Shown here piece by piece: positions 44,467-53,214 of a stretch of DNA of 64,000 bases (the stretch's first letter is position 1; every line of letters begins with the position of its first letter). The notes under the pieces were generated by a model, which saw nothing but the letters and a program-made list of their open reading frames with translations, was not told where the DNA came from and did no database searches. The DNA is from Dehalococcoidia bacterium (GTDB lineage Bacteria > Chloroflexota > Dehalococcoidia > GIF9 > UBA5629), in the NCBI GenBank assembly GCA_041653995.1, contig JBAZEK010000001.1, forward strand, positions 434,001 to 498,000, in the 5' to 3' direction. The translations under genes and the position numbers were made by a program.

Positions 44467-45099
44467 ATGCGTATAGCAGTAATAAATGAGACGAGCGCGG
44501 CGGACCGGAATGCGGATATATTGGCTGCACTGGATGGGATGGGTCATGATGTAATCAACGCCGGTATGAAGAAGAGTGGTGAGAAGCCCGAACTTTCCTA
44601 TATACACACGGGACTTATGGCCGCTGTGCTTCTCAACGCCGGGACGGTGGATTTTGTGGTAGGCGGGTGTGGGACCGGGCAGGGTTTCCTCAACTCCGTT
44701 ATGCAGTATCCTGGTGTCACCTGCGGACACATACTCACACCTTTAGACGCCTGGTTGTTCACGCAGATAAACGGCGGCAACTGCATTTCGCTTATGCTCA
44801 ACCAGGGATATGGCTGGGCAGGCGAGGCCAATCTAAAATTCATATTTGAGAAGCTGTTTTGCATTGAGCCGGGCGCCGGATATCCGCACCACAGGCGGAA
44901 ACCTCAACGGGAGTCAAGAGAGCTGCTGGGCAGGCTTAACCGGATTACCCATCATAAAATGACGGAGATACTTGCGAAGTTACCCGACGAAGTCGTTTCG
45001 CCGGTCGCAGCCTATCCGGGCCTGATAAAAACCATGGAATCATGTAGAGGCAGCGACACAGTGATACTGAGTTCATTGAAAGACAGAATAAAGGGCTGA
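44467..45099 (+). CDS. RpiB/LacA/LacB family sugar isomerase
   Basis: A 210-residue member of the RpiB/LacAB family. VGGCGTGQGF is the anion-binding Cys loop region (Cys in GGCGTG). The C-terminal extension of about 60 residues is longer than in RpiB (about 150 residues) and resembles RpiB-like proteins found in sugar catabolic clusters rather than ribose-5-phosphate isomerase itself. Position 12 bases after the transketolase suggests it prepares or processes a keto-sugar for that enzyme. Confidence 0.85.
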   Translation: MRIAVINETSAADRNADILAALDGMGHDVINAGMKKSGEKPELSYIHTGLMAAVLLNAGTVDFVVGGCGTGQGFLNSVMQYPGVTCGHILTPLDAWLFTQINGGNCISLMLNQGYGWAGEANLKFIFEKLFCIEPGAGYPHHRRKPQRESRELLGRLNRITHHKMTEILAKLPDEVVSPVAAYPGLIKTMESCRGSDTVILSSLKDRIKG

Positions 45100-45119
45100 G
45101 GGCCCCTGGGGAGGAGAAT

Positions 45120-46193
45120 ATGAAACCGATCGGTGTTGCTATCGTAGGGTGCGGGCGTATCTCAGACCTGCATCAGTTAGGTTACCAGGGGATATCGGAC
45201 GCCCGTATTGTTGCTGTTTGTGACCTGAACGGGGAAACAGCCGAGAAACAGGCCGGGAAGTGGGGTGTGAAAAAGTTTTGTACCGAATATGGTCAGGTGC
45301 TGGCAGATCCGGATGTGGACCTGGTTGAGCTTCTCCTGCCTCACCATCTTCATGCGGATATGACGGTGGAGGCCTGCCGCGCGGGCAAGCACGTAAGCGT
45401 ACAGAAACCCATGGCTACCTGCGTATCCGAGGCCGACCGCATGATCGAGGCGGCCAGGAAAGCCGGCGTGGTACTCCGTATATACGAGACGTTCGTCTTC
45501 TATCCACCTGCGGTTATGGCAAAAAAGCTGTTGATGGCAGGAGAGATCGGTGAGCCGCAGATGCTGCGAATGCATGTGAGCACGGGAATTATGGATTGTG
45601 GTTGGGAGATTCCCATGGACGCCTGGATATGGCGCTTCAACGAAGAACAGTGCGGAGGAGGCCCCATGGTATTCGACCATGGATATCACCTGTACTCGCT
45701 GGCGCACTATCTGATGGGCCCTGTTGAGAGGGTCAAGGCCTGGATCGATCGCACGGAAGTAATGTCCGGCGTGTATCTGGATGCGCCTGCCGTCATGATG
45801 TTCCAGTTCAAGTCGCCAAGGCGCTATGGAGTCTTCGATGTGGAGCATACACCCAATACGCAGATTTCGTCAGACTATTATGTTGACGACGACAGGATTG
45901 AAATAATCGGCGATAAAGGGATGATCTTTATTAACCGTTACACGGCCAGGACAGTGGACCTGCCCGAAGTTATGATCTTTAAGGACGGCAAAACTACACC
46001 GGTGCCGGTGGATCGGGTGGACTGGTCGTGCGGCTTTATCGATTGCACCAGGCACCTGATCGATGTGTTGAGAGAGGGGGGAGAACCTGTGCTGGACGGC
46101 CCAACGGGCAAATCGGTGCTCCAGTTCGCCCTGGCAGCCCTGAAATCTGCCAGAACCGGCCAGGAGGTCAGGCCGGACGAAATAACAGGGTGA
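45120..46193 (+). CDS. Gfo/Idh/MocA-type oxidoreductase
   Basis: A 357-residue NAD(P) dehydrogenase: Rossmann motif VGCGRISDLH at the N terminus, the catalytic-site CEKP loop here reads VQKPMA, and the C-terminal alpha/beta domain contains an FDHGYH segment with a His in the usual catalytic position. Family members oxidise the ring or C3 hydroxyl of inositols, glucose and sugar acids. Strong AGGAG site. It ends the tightly spaced first block (39.2-46.2 kb). Confidence 0.88.
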   Translation: MKPIGVAIVGCGRISDLHQLGYQGISDARIVAVCDLNGETAEKQAGKWGVKKFCTEYGQVLADPDVDLVELLLPHHLHADMTVEACRAGKHVSVQKPMATCVSEADRMIEAARKAGVVLRIYETFVFYPPAVMAKKLLMAGEIGEPQMLRMHVSTGIMDCGWEIPMDAWIWRFNEEQCGGGPMVFDHGYHLYSLAHYLMGPVERVKAWIDRTEVMSGVYLDAPAVMMFQFKSPRRYGVFDVEHTPNTQISSDYYVDDDRIEIIGDKGMIFINRYTARTVDLPEVMIFKDGKTTPVPVDRVDWSCGFIDCTRHLIDVLREGGEPVLDGPTGKSVLQFALAALKSARTGQEVRPDEITG

Positions 46194-46273
46194 CAGATGT
46201 CATAGACTGTTCCGGCTGAGGATGCGATATTTTACATTGTTACCCTGGCAATGCTTGTAGAGGAAGAGACTGA

Positions 46274-47011
46274 ATGAAGAAGCAATACGGCTTGTTCTGG
46301 ATAGCGCTGATACTGGTAGTGGTATCGGTTGGAACGTACCTCGGGCATTACCTTATTTTTCATGATGAGCACCACATATTCATATTCTTAATGGGTGATC
46401 TGGCTTTTTTGCCGCTGGAGGTCTTGCTCGTCGGCATCGTGGTTGAGAGGATACTTAGCCGCCGTGAAACGGAGGAGAAGATCAGAAAATTGAACATGGT
46501 CATCAGCGCCTTCTTTTCCGAGGTGGGAAATCCTCTTGCTTGCATGTTGCTGAACGCCACTCCGCAAAGAGATCAGATTATCGAGAACCTTGACGTGAAG
46601 GCGAAGTGGAAAGATCCGGATTTTAAAAAGGCCCGTCAATTCGTAGAGAAGAACACCTCGGTGGGCTTTGAGGGTATGGATATAGCGGGACTTATGGATT
46701 TCCTGCGCAGCAAGAGGTCCTTCATGCTTACACTCATCGAGAATCCCAATGTGCTAGAGCACGAGAGTTTTTCAGACCTGCTGCTTTCCGAGTTTCATCT
46801 TACCGAGGAGCTTGATTCCAGACCTTCCCTGGTCAATCTGACAACAAAAGACGCCGCGCATATAAACGAAGATATAAAGCGTGTATACAGGCATTTGATA
46901 ATCCACTGGCTGAATTACATGCAGCACTTGAAGTCAAACTATCCCTACCTTTACTCCCATTACCTGCGCATACATCCCTTCCAGTCGCACCCGTCCGCCG
47001 TGGTCGAATAG
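46274..47011 (+). CDS. Two-helix membrane protein, unknown
   Basis: A 245-residue protein with two N-terminal membrane helices (about 5-28 and 35-60) and a cytoplasmic mostly helical domain of about 185 residues. No recognisable catalytic motif; the His-rich end (HYLRIHPFQSHPS) is noteworthy. It lies 80 bases after the Gfo/Idh/MocA gene with its own GAGGAAGAG site. It might be a lone small regulatory or signalling protein. Confidence 0.65.
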   Translation: MKKQYGLFWIALILVVVSVGTYLGHYLIFHDEHHIFIFLMGDLAFLPLEVLLVGIVVERILSRRETEEKIRKLNMVISAFFSEVGNPLACMLLNATPQRDQIIENLDVKAKWKDPDFKKARQFVEKNTSVGFEGMDIAGLMDFLRSKRSFMLTLIENPNVLEHESFSDLLLSEFHLTEELDSRPSLVNLTTKDAAHINEDIKRVYRHLIIHWLNYMQHLKSNYPYLYSHYLRIHPFQSHPSAVVE

Positions 47012-47209
47012 GCTTCCGTCAAGCCGGATTATATGCAGTAGCTTAACTGAGCGCATTGCATGAACAACGTATTCCGAATTGCCTTGACTCTTCAATAAAT
47101 ATGTTGATAGTCTTGTAAATAAATGGGCACACAGTCGCTGTCAGCTAATCGCCTGCAGATCGACGTTAATTATTACGCCCTGGTTTAGTTCTATTAGATG
47201 GAGGTTGCC

Positions 47210-48643
47210 ATGTGGAAAGATACTAAAGATTATATAAGAACAATGCCGGCCGCTAGGAAGTTCATGTGGTTCGCCGCTGTGGCGGCCGGGACTGTACTGA
47301 TGCTTGCCTTCCTTATCTGGGCCTTTAGGCAGCATGGGACAATAGGTCTCTTTGAGGTTAATGGCGTCTTCCGAATCGCGTTCATCGTATTGATATGCTT
47401 TACCATTGCGTTGCCGTTTTTGGCCGTTCTGGATGTCTGCCTCGCTTCACGCAAGTCGGCGGGAAAGATACGGCTGCCCTCCTTTTACATCTGGATAATA
47501 GCAGTCATCGCCATTGTCCTCCCCTCAGTCTTGATGGGATGGCTGATACCGCAGGCTTCGCAGCGCGCGGGTGACAAGGCGGTGCAATTGCTGACGGCGG
47601 ACGGCTCCGGTAAAAACGGGATTCCCAATCTGGCAGTAACCTTCTGGACCCTCAATCCCACGCAAAACACGTTGAAGTGGGGAAAAGGTAATAGCATCAA
47701 TATCGAAAAAGAGGATACCCCCTCGCAGCAGCATGCAATTATGCTTCGTGATCTCCAGCCGGCCAGCAGCTACCAGTACAGCCTGAATGATGCTGCACCG
47801 GTTAACTTTGTCACGATGCCTGGGAAAGGGCAGCCCCTTCATTTCGCCGTGGGCAGCGATGCTCATTTCGGCGCAGGCACCGCCCGAAACGACCTGACGA
47901 GCAAGATGCTGCAGCAGATCGCCGACCCCGAGCATGACTATCGGATGTTCTTCTTCCTCGGTGATCTGGTTGAGCATGGCTTTAACGATGCCCAATGGGA
48001 GACGGCTATCGATGCGTTCTCGGCAACCACCTCTAAAATACCCACGCGGATTGTTGTGGGCAACCATGATACGCTCTTCGGAGGCCTGAATTTATACCGG
48101 GAATATATGTACCCTCAGCCAATGGAGTTGCAGACCGGGTCACGACTCTGGCAGCGCATCGATGCAGACGATATCCATTTTCTGCTCCTCGATCTCGAAT
48201 GGGGGACTGAGAGCTATACACCGGAGCAGGCGGCCTGGCTGGAGGGACAGCTTTCAACCATACCGGCTGAAGATTGGTGCATTGTAATGAGCCATTGTTT
48301 CTACTATTCTTCCGGCGGTGTATGGGATATGTGGACCTGGTATGATGACAAGAGTATGATCGAAAAGCTGACGCCCTTATTCGAAAAATATGATGTCGAT
48401 CTTGTCTTCAGCGGACATAACCACCTGCTCGAAGTGTTGCAGAAAAACAATGTTACATATGTTATTTGCGGCGCCTTCGGCGGTTTGCCCGACCCCGAGA
48501 GGTCGTATATCTCTCCGGCCAGCATCTGGTATAAGGGAAATCAGCAGGCTTTTGTGGATGTAACCATAGCGCAGGACGAGGCAGTTTTAAAGTTTCGCGA
48601 TCCAGATAATATTGACTTGAAGTCATTTGCAGTACCTCGCTGA
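47210..48643 (+). CDS. Membrane-anchored calcineurin-like phosphoesterase
   Basis: A 477-residue protein with three N-terminal membrane helices (about 15-38, 52-78 and 91-113), a short beta domain like the N-terminal module of purple acid phosphatases (about 130-200), then a metallophosphoesterase domain. Metal motifs GSDAHFG, FLGDLVEHG, GNHDTLFG, MSHCFYYS and FSGHNH are all present. The active site should face outside the membrane. ATG at 47210 follows GGAGG by 5 bases; the ATG 12 bases earlier overlaps that site. Substrate unknown. Confidence 0.85.
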   Translation: MWKDTKDYIRTMPAARKFMWFAAVAAGTVLMLAFLIWAFRQHGTIGLFEVNGVFRIAFIVLICFTIALPFLAVLDVCLASRKSAGKIRLPSFYIWIIAVIAIVLPSVLMGWLIPQASQRAGDKAVQLLTADGSGKNGIPNLAVTFWTLNPTQNTLKWGKGNSINIEKEDTPSQQHAIMLRDLQPASSYQYSLNDAAPVNFVTMPGKGQPLHFAVGSDAHFGAGTARNDLTSKMLQQIADPEHDYRMFFFLGDLVEHGFNDAQWETAIDAFSATTSKIPTRIVVGNHDTLFGGLNLYREYMYPQPMELQTGSRLWQRIDADDIHFLLLDLEWGTESYTPEQAAWLEGQLSTIPAEDWCIVMSHCFYYSSGGVWDMWTWYDDKSMIEKLTPLFEKYDVDLVFSGHNHLLEVLQKNNVTYVICGAFGGLPDPERSYISPASIWYKGNQQAFVDVTIAQDEAVLKFRDPDNIDLKSFAVPR

Positions 48644-48820
48644 AGAGATTGTCGTTCAATAGTTCGGATGTGTGCTGCTGTGGATCATCATGGCAGGGCC
48701 CGTCCGATTGATTTCACGTATTATGGACTTTATAATGAATAACTGTCCGTAATTCACACCGATGAGGAGTACACCTCAGAAGTCAACCGGTGAATAAAGG
48801 GAGGTTTGAAGAATATTACT

Positions 48821-51616
48821 ATGGGCTGGAAGGTAGATAGCAAACAACCGATCGATGAAGGTTTAAAGCAGTGTATGCTGGAGAAGGTTGAAGGTGGAAC
48901 ATTTGGATTAAAAGACCTGAAAGATTTCTTAACGCTTTTTACACAGGTTGCCAACAGCTGCGACGAAACCAAAGACGAAGTGAGGGGATTCAACCGCAAG
49001 TTCCAATTCAGGCTATTGAATTATCCCGCTTTTTGGTTGAGCATCCAGGGGGGAAGCTTCGAGATGGGCGAGGGGGATATTGAGGCTCCCGATATAATCC
49101 TGGAGATGGACGCTGTGCTGGGCGCCGGCGTTTTTACGGGCCAGGTTGATGCCACCGTGGCATATATGAATGGTGACTTGAAGGTGGACGGGAGCCTGCC
49201 CGATGCGATCAAGTTTCGCACTCTGGTCGATCTGATACGGGAGGATCTGGACATGGAGCCCGGGCAGGCGCCTGCACCAGGAGGCGGCACTGCCGAAGCA
49301 TCTCAAAATAAAACAGCCTCCCAGCGCAAGTCGGGCAAGGATACCAAGGGCAAATACGTTAAGTTCGGCATCATCGGAGCGGGATCGGTCTGGGATTTCC
49401 ACAGGTCGGCCTGTGAGGATTCACCCAATCTTAAGTTTGTGGCGGTATATGATAAGAACCAGAAGCATGCGGAAAAAGTGGCAAGAAGGTACAGGGCCAA
49501 TAAGATGCAGGCTTTCAGCGACCTTGACAAATTCCTTGAAAGTGACATCGATGCAGTGCTGATTATGGTGCCTCACATCCATCATGCCGACCTCGTAGCG
49601 CGGGCAGCCGCTGCAGGCAAGCATATTCTATGCGAAAAGCCTATGGCCACAACGACTGAAGATTGCGACCGCATGATTAAGGCGGCAAAAGATGCTGGAG
49701 TAAAATTTATGATCGCCGAAAACCATCGCTTTTTGCCGGCGCATCAGTATATTCACGATGCCATTAAACAGGGGCTTATCGGTGATGTCCATCTGGTGCG
49801 AGCCTACGAGGGGGTCAGCGAGATAGAGGGCATGACCCAACCTAATTCCTGGAAAGGAGACCCGATTAAATCGGGTGGAGGGTCCTTCATGGATATGGGG
49901 GCGCATAAGTTCGCCACCCTGGAATGGATCCTTGACGATCAGGTGGAATCCGTATACGTGACGCTTTCCAAACAGGCTACCAATTTGCCCGAGAAAGCGG
50001 AGGATAATGCCATGGCATTGGTCCGCTTTCGCAATGGTGTCATGGGTGAAGTGGTTGTGAGCTTCACACAGATTACGCCTGCTTTCAACAGCCTGGAGAT
50101 ATACGGTAGCAAAGGCACAATACTTGAAAATCACATGTGGGATAAGGCAGTGCGTATCTACTCCAGCCATGAGGCTATGGGGGAGAATAAAAACCAGTGG
50201 TACGAGCCCGATATCGAGCACGGCCCATTCCCTTCGTATTACAACATATCCATGCGCTACGAGGATGAATATTTCGCGCAATGCATATTGGAGAACAGAG
50301 AGCCGGAATTTGCTCCTGAACATGCCAAGAGCGCGATTACCGCGGTGCTGATGGGATATCTGTCTGCCCAGACCGGAAAAGCCGTTACCCGCGCGGACCT
50401 GGCAGCAGTCGAGAAGTCCGTCGGAACGGAAAGCATTTTACATAAACTTGCAGAGCATATCCCTATTAATAAGAACTTGCCGGAGGTGAAACGGGTGAAA
50501 GCGGTTGGTTTCAACAAGAAAAGGATGGAGCAGATACTCAATAAGCATGACCTGGAACTGATGATTGTAACTTCGCCCGTCAACGTTTTCTACACCAGCG
50601 GTATGCCCGTTCTGCATGCCAGCCCCAATCCCATTCTGTTTGCACTGAGCAACCAGTATCCCAACGTCGTAGTGGTCAATCGCGACGGCGGTTCTGCGCT
50701 GTTCAACTGGGACCTCTTTCAAAGCGTGGACAAGTTCTCATGGATAGCCGATCACAAGGGTACCATCGGGCAGAAAGAGACCGCCCGCGCCATCATGTCC
50801 AAGATCAAGAAATGGGGATTGGAAGGAAAACGGATAGGGGTCGAATCATACGCTCCCAAGTACCTGCTTGATCTCCTGGCCCAGAAGAATCCCGCAGCCG
50901 AGGTAGTGACGGCGGATGATGTTCTGCTTGAGATGCGTCTAATTAAAAGTGATGAAGAGATCAAACTGATCGAAAAGGCGACGCAGATTACGGAGAAGGC
51001 TGTCGCCGCCTGTATCAAGGCGACCAGAGAGGGTATGACCGATAACGATTTCCTGCTGTTGGCGAGGAAGACCATCATCGAGGAAGGCGCCGAGGCCTGG
51101 GACCATCTGACGCACAGCATAGGTGAATCGGATCCCGAGGCGCCTGGCATAGGCACAGTCGTGAGAAGAGGTGATATCTGCCGCTTCGATTTCGGAGCGG
51201 CCTATAAGGGATACGTCTCCGACGTAAACCGTCATGCCGTCATCGGTCCGGTACCTGAAGAAGCTAAAGAGATTATAGATCGTCTGATCGTGCTGCAGGA
51301 GTATTACGAGAAAAACGCCAAACCGGGTGTCAATATCAAGCATTTGAACGCGGAAGCCGACGCTTTCTATAAAAAGTTGAAGCCCGAGGGATTGACCATG
51401 GCGATTGGGCACAGCATAGGGCTGGAGTGCGAGGAGCAGCACCTTTTCGGACCACTGCAGGTGCTGGACAGGCCGTTTGAGAAGAACATGGTGTTTGAGA
51501 TCGAGGCCTGGGAGTCCTTCGGCAAGATCTTGATCGGTGTGGAGGACTGCTACGTGGTTACCGACACGGGCCTTCGCAAGATAACAACCCTGGATAAACA
51601 GATTATTAGTTTGTAG
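48821..51616 (+). CDS. Three-domain fusion: SCP2-like, Gfo/Idh/MocA, M24 peptidase-like
   Basis: A 931-residue protein with three parts. Residues 1-145 look like a sterol carrier protein 2 lipid/acyl-CoA binding domain (GAGVFTGQVDATVAYMNGDLKVDGS), followed by a flexible Pro/Ala/Gly linker (about 146-178). Residues 179-545 are a Gfo/Idh/MocA oxidoreductase (GIIGAGSVWDFHRSA, CEKPMATT). Residues 560-931 are an M24 'pita-bread' domain whose five metal ligands are intact (Asp790, Asp801, His864, Glu895, Glu908), as in Xaa-Pro dipeptidase or creatinase. The reading frame is uninterrupted. Start uncertain: GGGAGG is 16 bases from ATG 48821; TTG 48806 is too close to it. Confidence 0.85.
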   Translation: MGWKVDSKQPIDEGLKQCMLEKVEGGTFGLKDLKDFLTLFTQVANSCDETKDEVRGFNRKFQFRLLNYPAFWLSIQGGSFEMGEGDIEAPDIILEMDAVLGAGVFTGQVDATVAYMNGDLKVDGSLPDAIKFRTLVDLIREDLDMEPGQAPAPGGGTAEASQNKTASQRKSGKDTKGKYVKFGIIGAGSVWDFHRSACEDSPNLKFVAVYDKNQKHAEKVARRYRANKMQAFSDLDKFLESDIDAVLIMVPHIHHADLVARAAAAGKHILCEKPMATTTEDCDRMIKAAKDAGVKFMIAENHRFLPAHQYIHDAIKQGLIGDVHLVRAYEGVSEIEGMTQPNSWKGDPIKSGGGSFMDMGAHKFATLEWILDDQVESVYVTLSKQATNLPEKAEDNAMALVRFRNGVMGEVVVSFTQITPAFNSLEIYGSKGTILENHMWDKAVRIYSSHEAMGENKNQWYEPDIEHGPFPSYYNISMRYEDEYFAQCILENREPEFAPEHAKSAITAVLMGYLSAQTGKAVTRADLAAVEKSVGTESILHKLAEHIPINKNLPEVKRVKAVGFNKKRMEQILNKHDLELMIVTSPVNVFYTSGMPVLHASPNPILFALSNQYPNVVVVNRDGGSALFNWDLFQSVDKFSWIADHKGTIGQKETARAIMSKIKKWGLEGKRIGVESYAPKYLLDLLAQKNPAAEVVTADDVLLEMRLIKSDEEIKLIEKATQITEKAVAACIKATREGMTDNDFLLLARKTIIEEGAEAWDHLTHSIGESDPEAPGIGTVVRRGDICRFDFGAAYKGYVSDVNRHAVIGPVPEEAKEIIDRLIVLQEYYEKNAKPGVNIKHLNAEADAFYKKLKPEGLTMAIGHSIGLECEEQHLFGPLQVLDRPFEKNMVFEIEAWESFGKILIGVEDCYVVTDTGLRKITTLDKQIISL

Positions 51617-51644
51617 ATGCTAGACTCGGCATAAGGAGAATATT

Positions 51645-52433
51645 ATGGACCCGCTTATCATAGTTGCCACGCCGAATACCTGCTGGCTCAAGCCCTCGGT
51701 GGACTATCCCCGGACCCCGCAGGCCATAGCGCGGGAGGCCAAACGTTGCCTTGAAAAGGGCGCCTCCGTGCTGCATACGCACGCCGAAGGCCGATGGACC
51801 GATGTCATCCGCGCCGTACGTGCTTCCTGCGATATCATCATCCAGAGCGGCATGTCCAGCCTCGAGATAAAGGATCGCCTTGATTGCTTCAGCCAGAAGT
51901 CAGATATGCTTTCCATAATACTCAACCACCATGACGAGGCCTTCGCCGAGGTCGACTGCCTCAAGCTGCATTCCAAGCAGGAGCTGGAGAAATATGCCAG
52001 GCTATGCAAAAAACATCATGTCGCCCCAGAGTTCGAAGTGTGGCATGCGGGATCCATCTGGAACCTGAACTATCTGATCAATAAGAAGCTGCTGACTACT
52101 CCCTATATCACCACGCTCTTTTTCGGCTGGCCGGGTGGTACCTGGTCGCCTCCCACCGTCGAGGAGTATCTCTATCGGCGCAGGCTGTTGCCCCCGGGCT
52201 GCGCAGTTGTAGTGAGTATCATGCATCAGGACCAGATGAAGATATTAACGGCCGCCATTCAGGAAGGAGATCATGTACGTGTGGGCACCGAGGATTATTG
52301 TTATACGAGGTCGGGGAAATTAGCCAGGACGCACGAACTGGTTGAAGAAATAGCCTTGATCTCACGGTCGCTGGGAAGGCCTGTCGCTAATGTGAAGCAG
52401 GCGCGCAGTATATTGGGGCTCAACAGGAGATAA
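51645..52433 (+). CDS. Beta-keto acid cleavage enzyme (BKACE, DUF849)
   Basis: A 262-residue Zn TIM-barrel enzyme that cleaves 3-oxo acids with acetyl-CoA to give acetoacetate and a new acyl-CoA. The zinc motif HxH is in VLHTHAEG, and the third ligand Glu lies in VRVGTEDY near the C terminus. LKLHSKQELEKYARLCKK and FFGWPGGTWSP form the rest of the barrel. Substrate specificity sites are not known from sequence here. 28 bases after the fusion gene and 4 before the SDR gene. Confidence 0.88.
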   Translation: MDPLIIVATPNTCWLKPSVDYPRTPQAIAREAKRCLEKGASVLHTHAEGRWTDVIRAVRASCDIIIQSGMSSLEIKDRLDCFSQKSDMLSIILNHHDEAFAEVDCLKLHSKQELEKYARLCKKHHVAPEFEVWHAGSIWNLNYLINKKLLTTPYITTLFFGWPGGTWSPPTVEEYLYRRRLLPPGCAVVVSIMHQDQMKILTAAIQEGDHVRVGTEDYCYTRSGKLARTHELVEEIALISRSLGRPVANVKQARSILGLNRR

Positions 52434-52437
52434 AACG

Positions 52438-53214
52438 ATGAGTAAAACGAAAAAAAAGGTCGCGGTTGTGACAGGCGCTGCCAACGGGATAGGCGAAGCT
52501 GTAGCGCGGCTGTTCTCCCATAAAGGCTACACTGTCATTATGCTGGATATATCCGATCGAGGTAAACAGGTCAGTGATGAGATCAAAGCCGGTGGCGGTG
52601 ATTGCATTTTCTGGAAATGCGACGTGGCCAGCGAGAAAGACGTTGCCGCCTCCGTGAAAAAGATAGTCAAGATGTACGGCCGCATAGATGTGCTCAACAA
52701 CAATGCCGGCATCGTGCTGGTGCGTCCCCTGGACCAGATCCGCTGGGAGGAATACCAGCGTGTCGTGGACGTCAACCTGGGGGGCATCTTCCTCTTCTGC
52801 AAACACGTGATACCGGTCATGAAGAAGCAAAAGAGCGGCTCTATCGTGAATATGGGCTCGGTCTCAGGCCATGTAGGGCAGATCGACCACTCGCTTTACG
52901 GCGCCACCAAAGGGGCTATAATTGCGCTCACCAGGGCGCTGGCCTGGGAGCTGGCCCCCTGGAATATAAGGGTCAACTCCGTAAGCCCCGGCTCTGTGGA
53001 CACGCCCATGCTGAGGAGCGATATCAAGATAGAATCGGCCAAAACAGGTAAGCCCTACAAAGAGGTCAAGAAGCTGAGGGAGGGCGAGCAGGCTTTTAAA
53101 CGCTGGGCAGATCCTTCAGAGATCGCCGAAGCCATATATTTCCTGGCCGGCGACGCAGCATCGTTTATAACCGGATCGGACCTGCTTGTCGACTGCGGCT
53201 GGGTGGCGAAATGA
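52438..53214 (+). CDS. Short-chain dehydrogenase/reductase
   Basis: A classical SDR, 258 residues: cofactor motif TGAANGIGEA at about 13-22, NNAG, catalytic Ser in GSVSGHVG and Tyr-x-x-x-Lys in LYGATKGA. An Asp at the end of beta-2 (MLDIS) favours NAD. It would oxidise or reduce a secondary hydroxyl in the cluster's substrate. It is preceded by AAAACG spacing of 4 bases and overlaps the next gene by four bases. Confidence 0.9.
   Translation: MSKTKKKVAVVTGAANGIGEAVARLFSHKGYTVIMLDISDRGKQVSDEIKAGGGDCIFWKCDVASEKDVAASVKKIVKMYGRIDVLNNNAGIVLVRPLDQIRWEEYQRVVDVNLGGIFLFCKHVIPVMKKQKSGSIVNMGSVSGHVGQIDHSLYGATKGAIIALTRALAWELAPWNIRVNSVSPGSVDTPMLRSDIKIESAKTGKPYKEVKKLREGEQAFKRWADPSEIAEAIYFLAGDAASFITGSDLLVDCGWVAK

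Noticed and set aside
48821..51616. Idea that the three-domain protein is two genes joined by a sequencing error
   Set aside because: No frame change is needed; linker and junction codons look normal and no internal start with a ribosome site was seen at the M24 boundary. Reads should still be checked.
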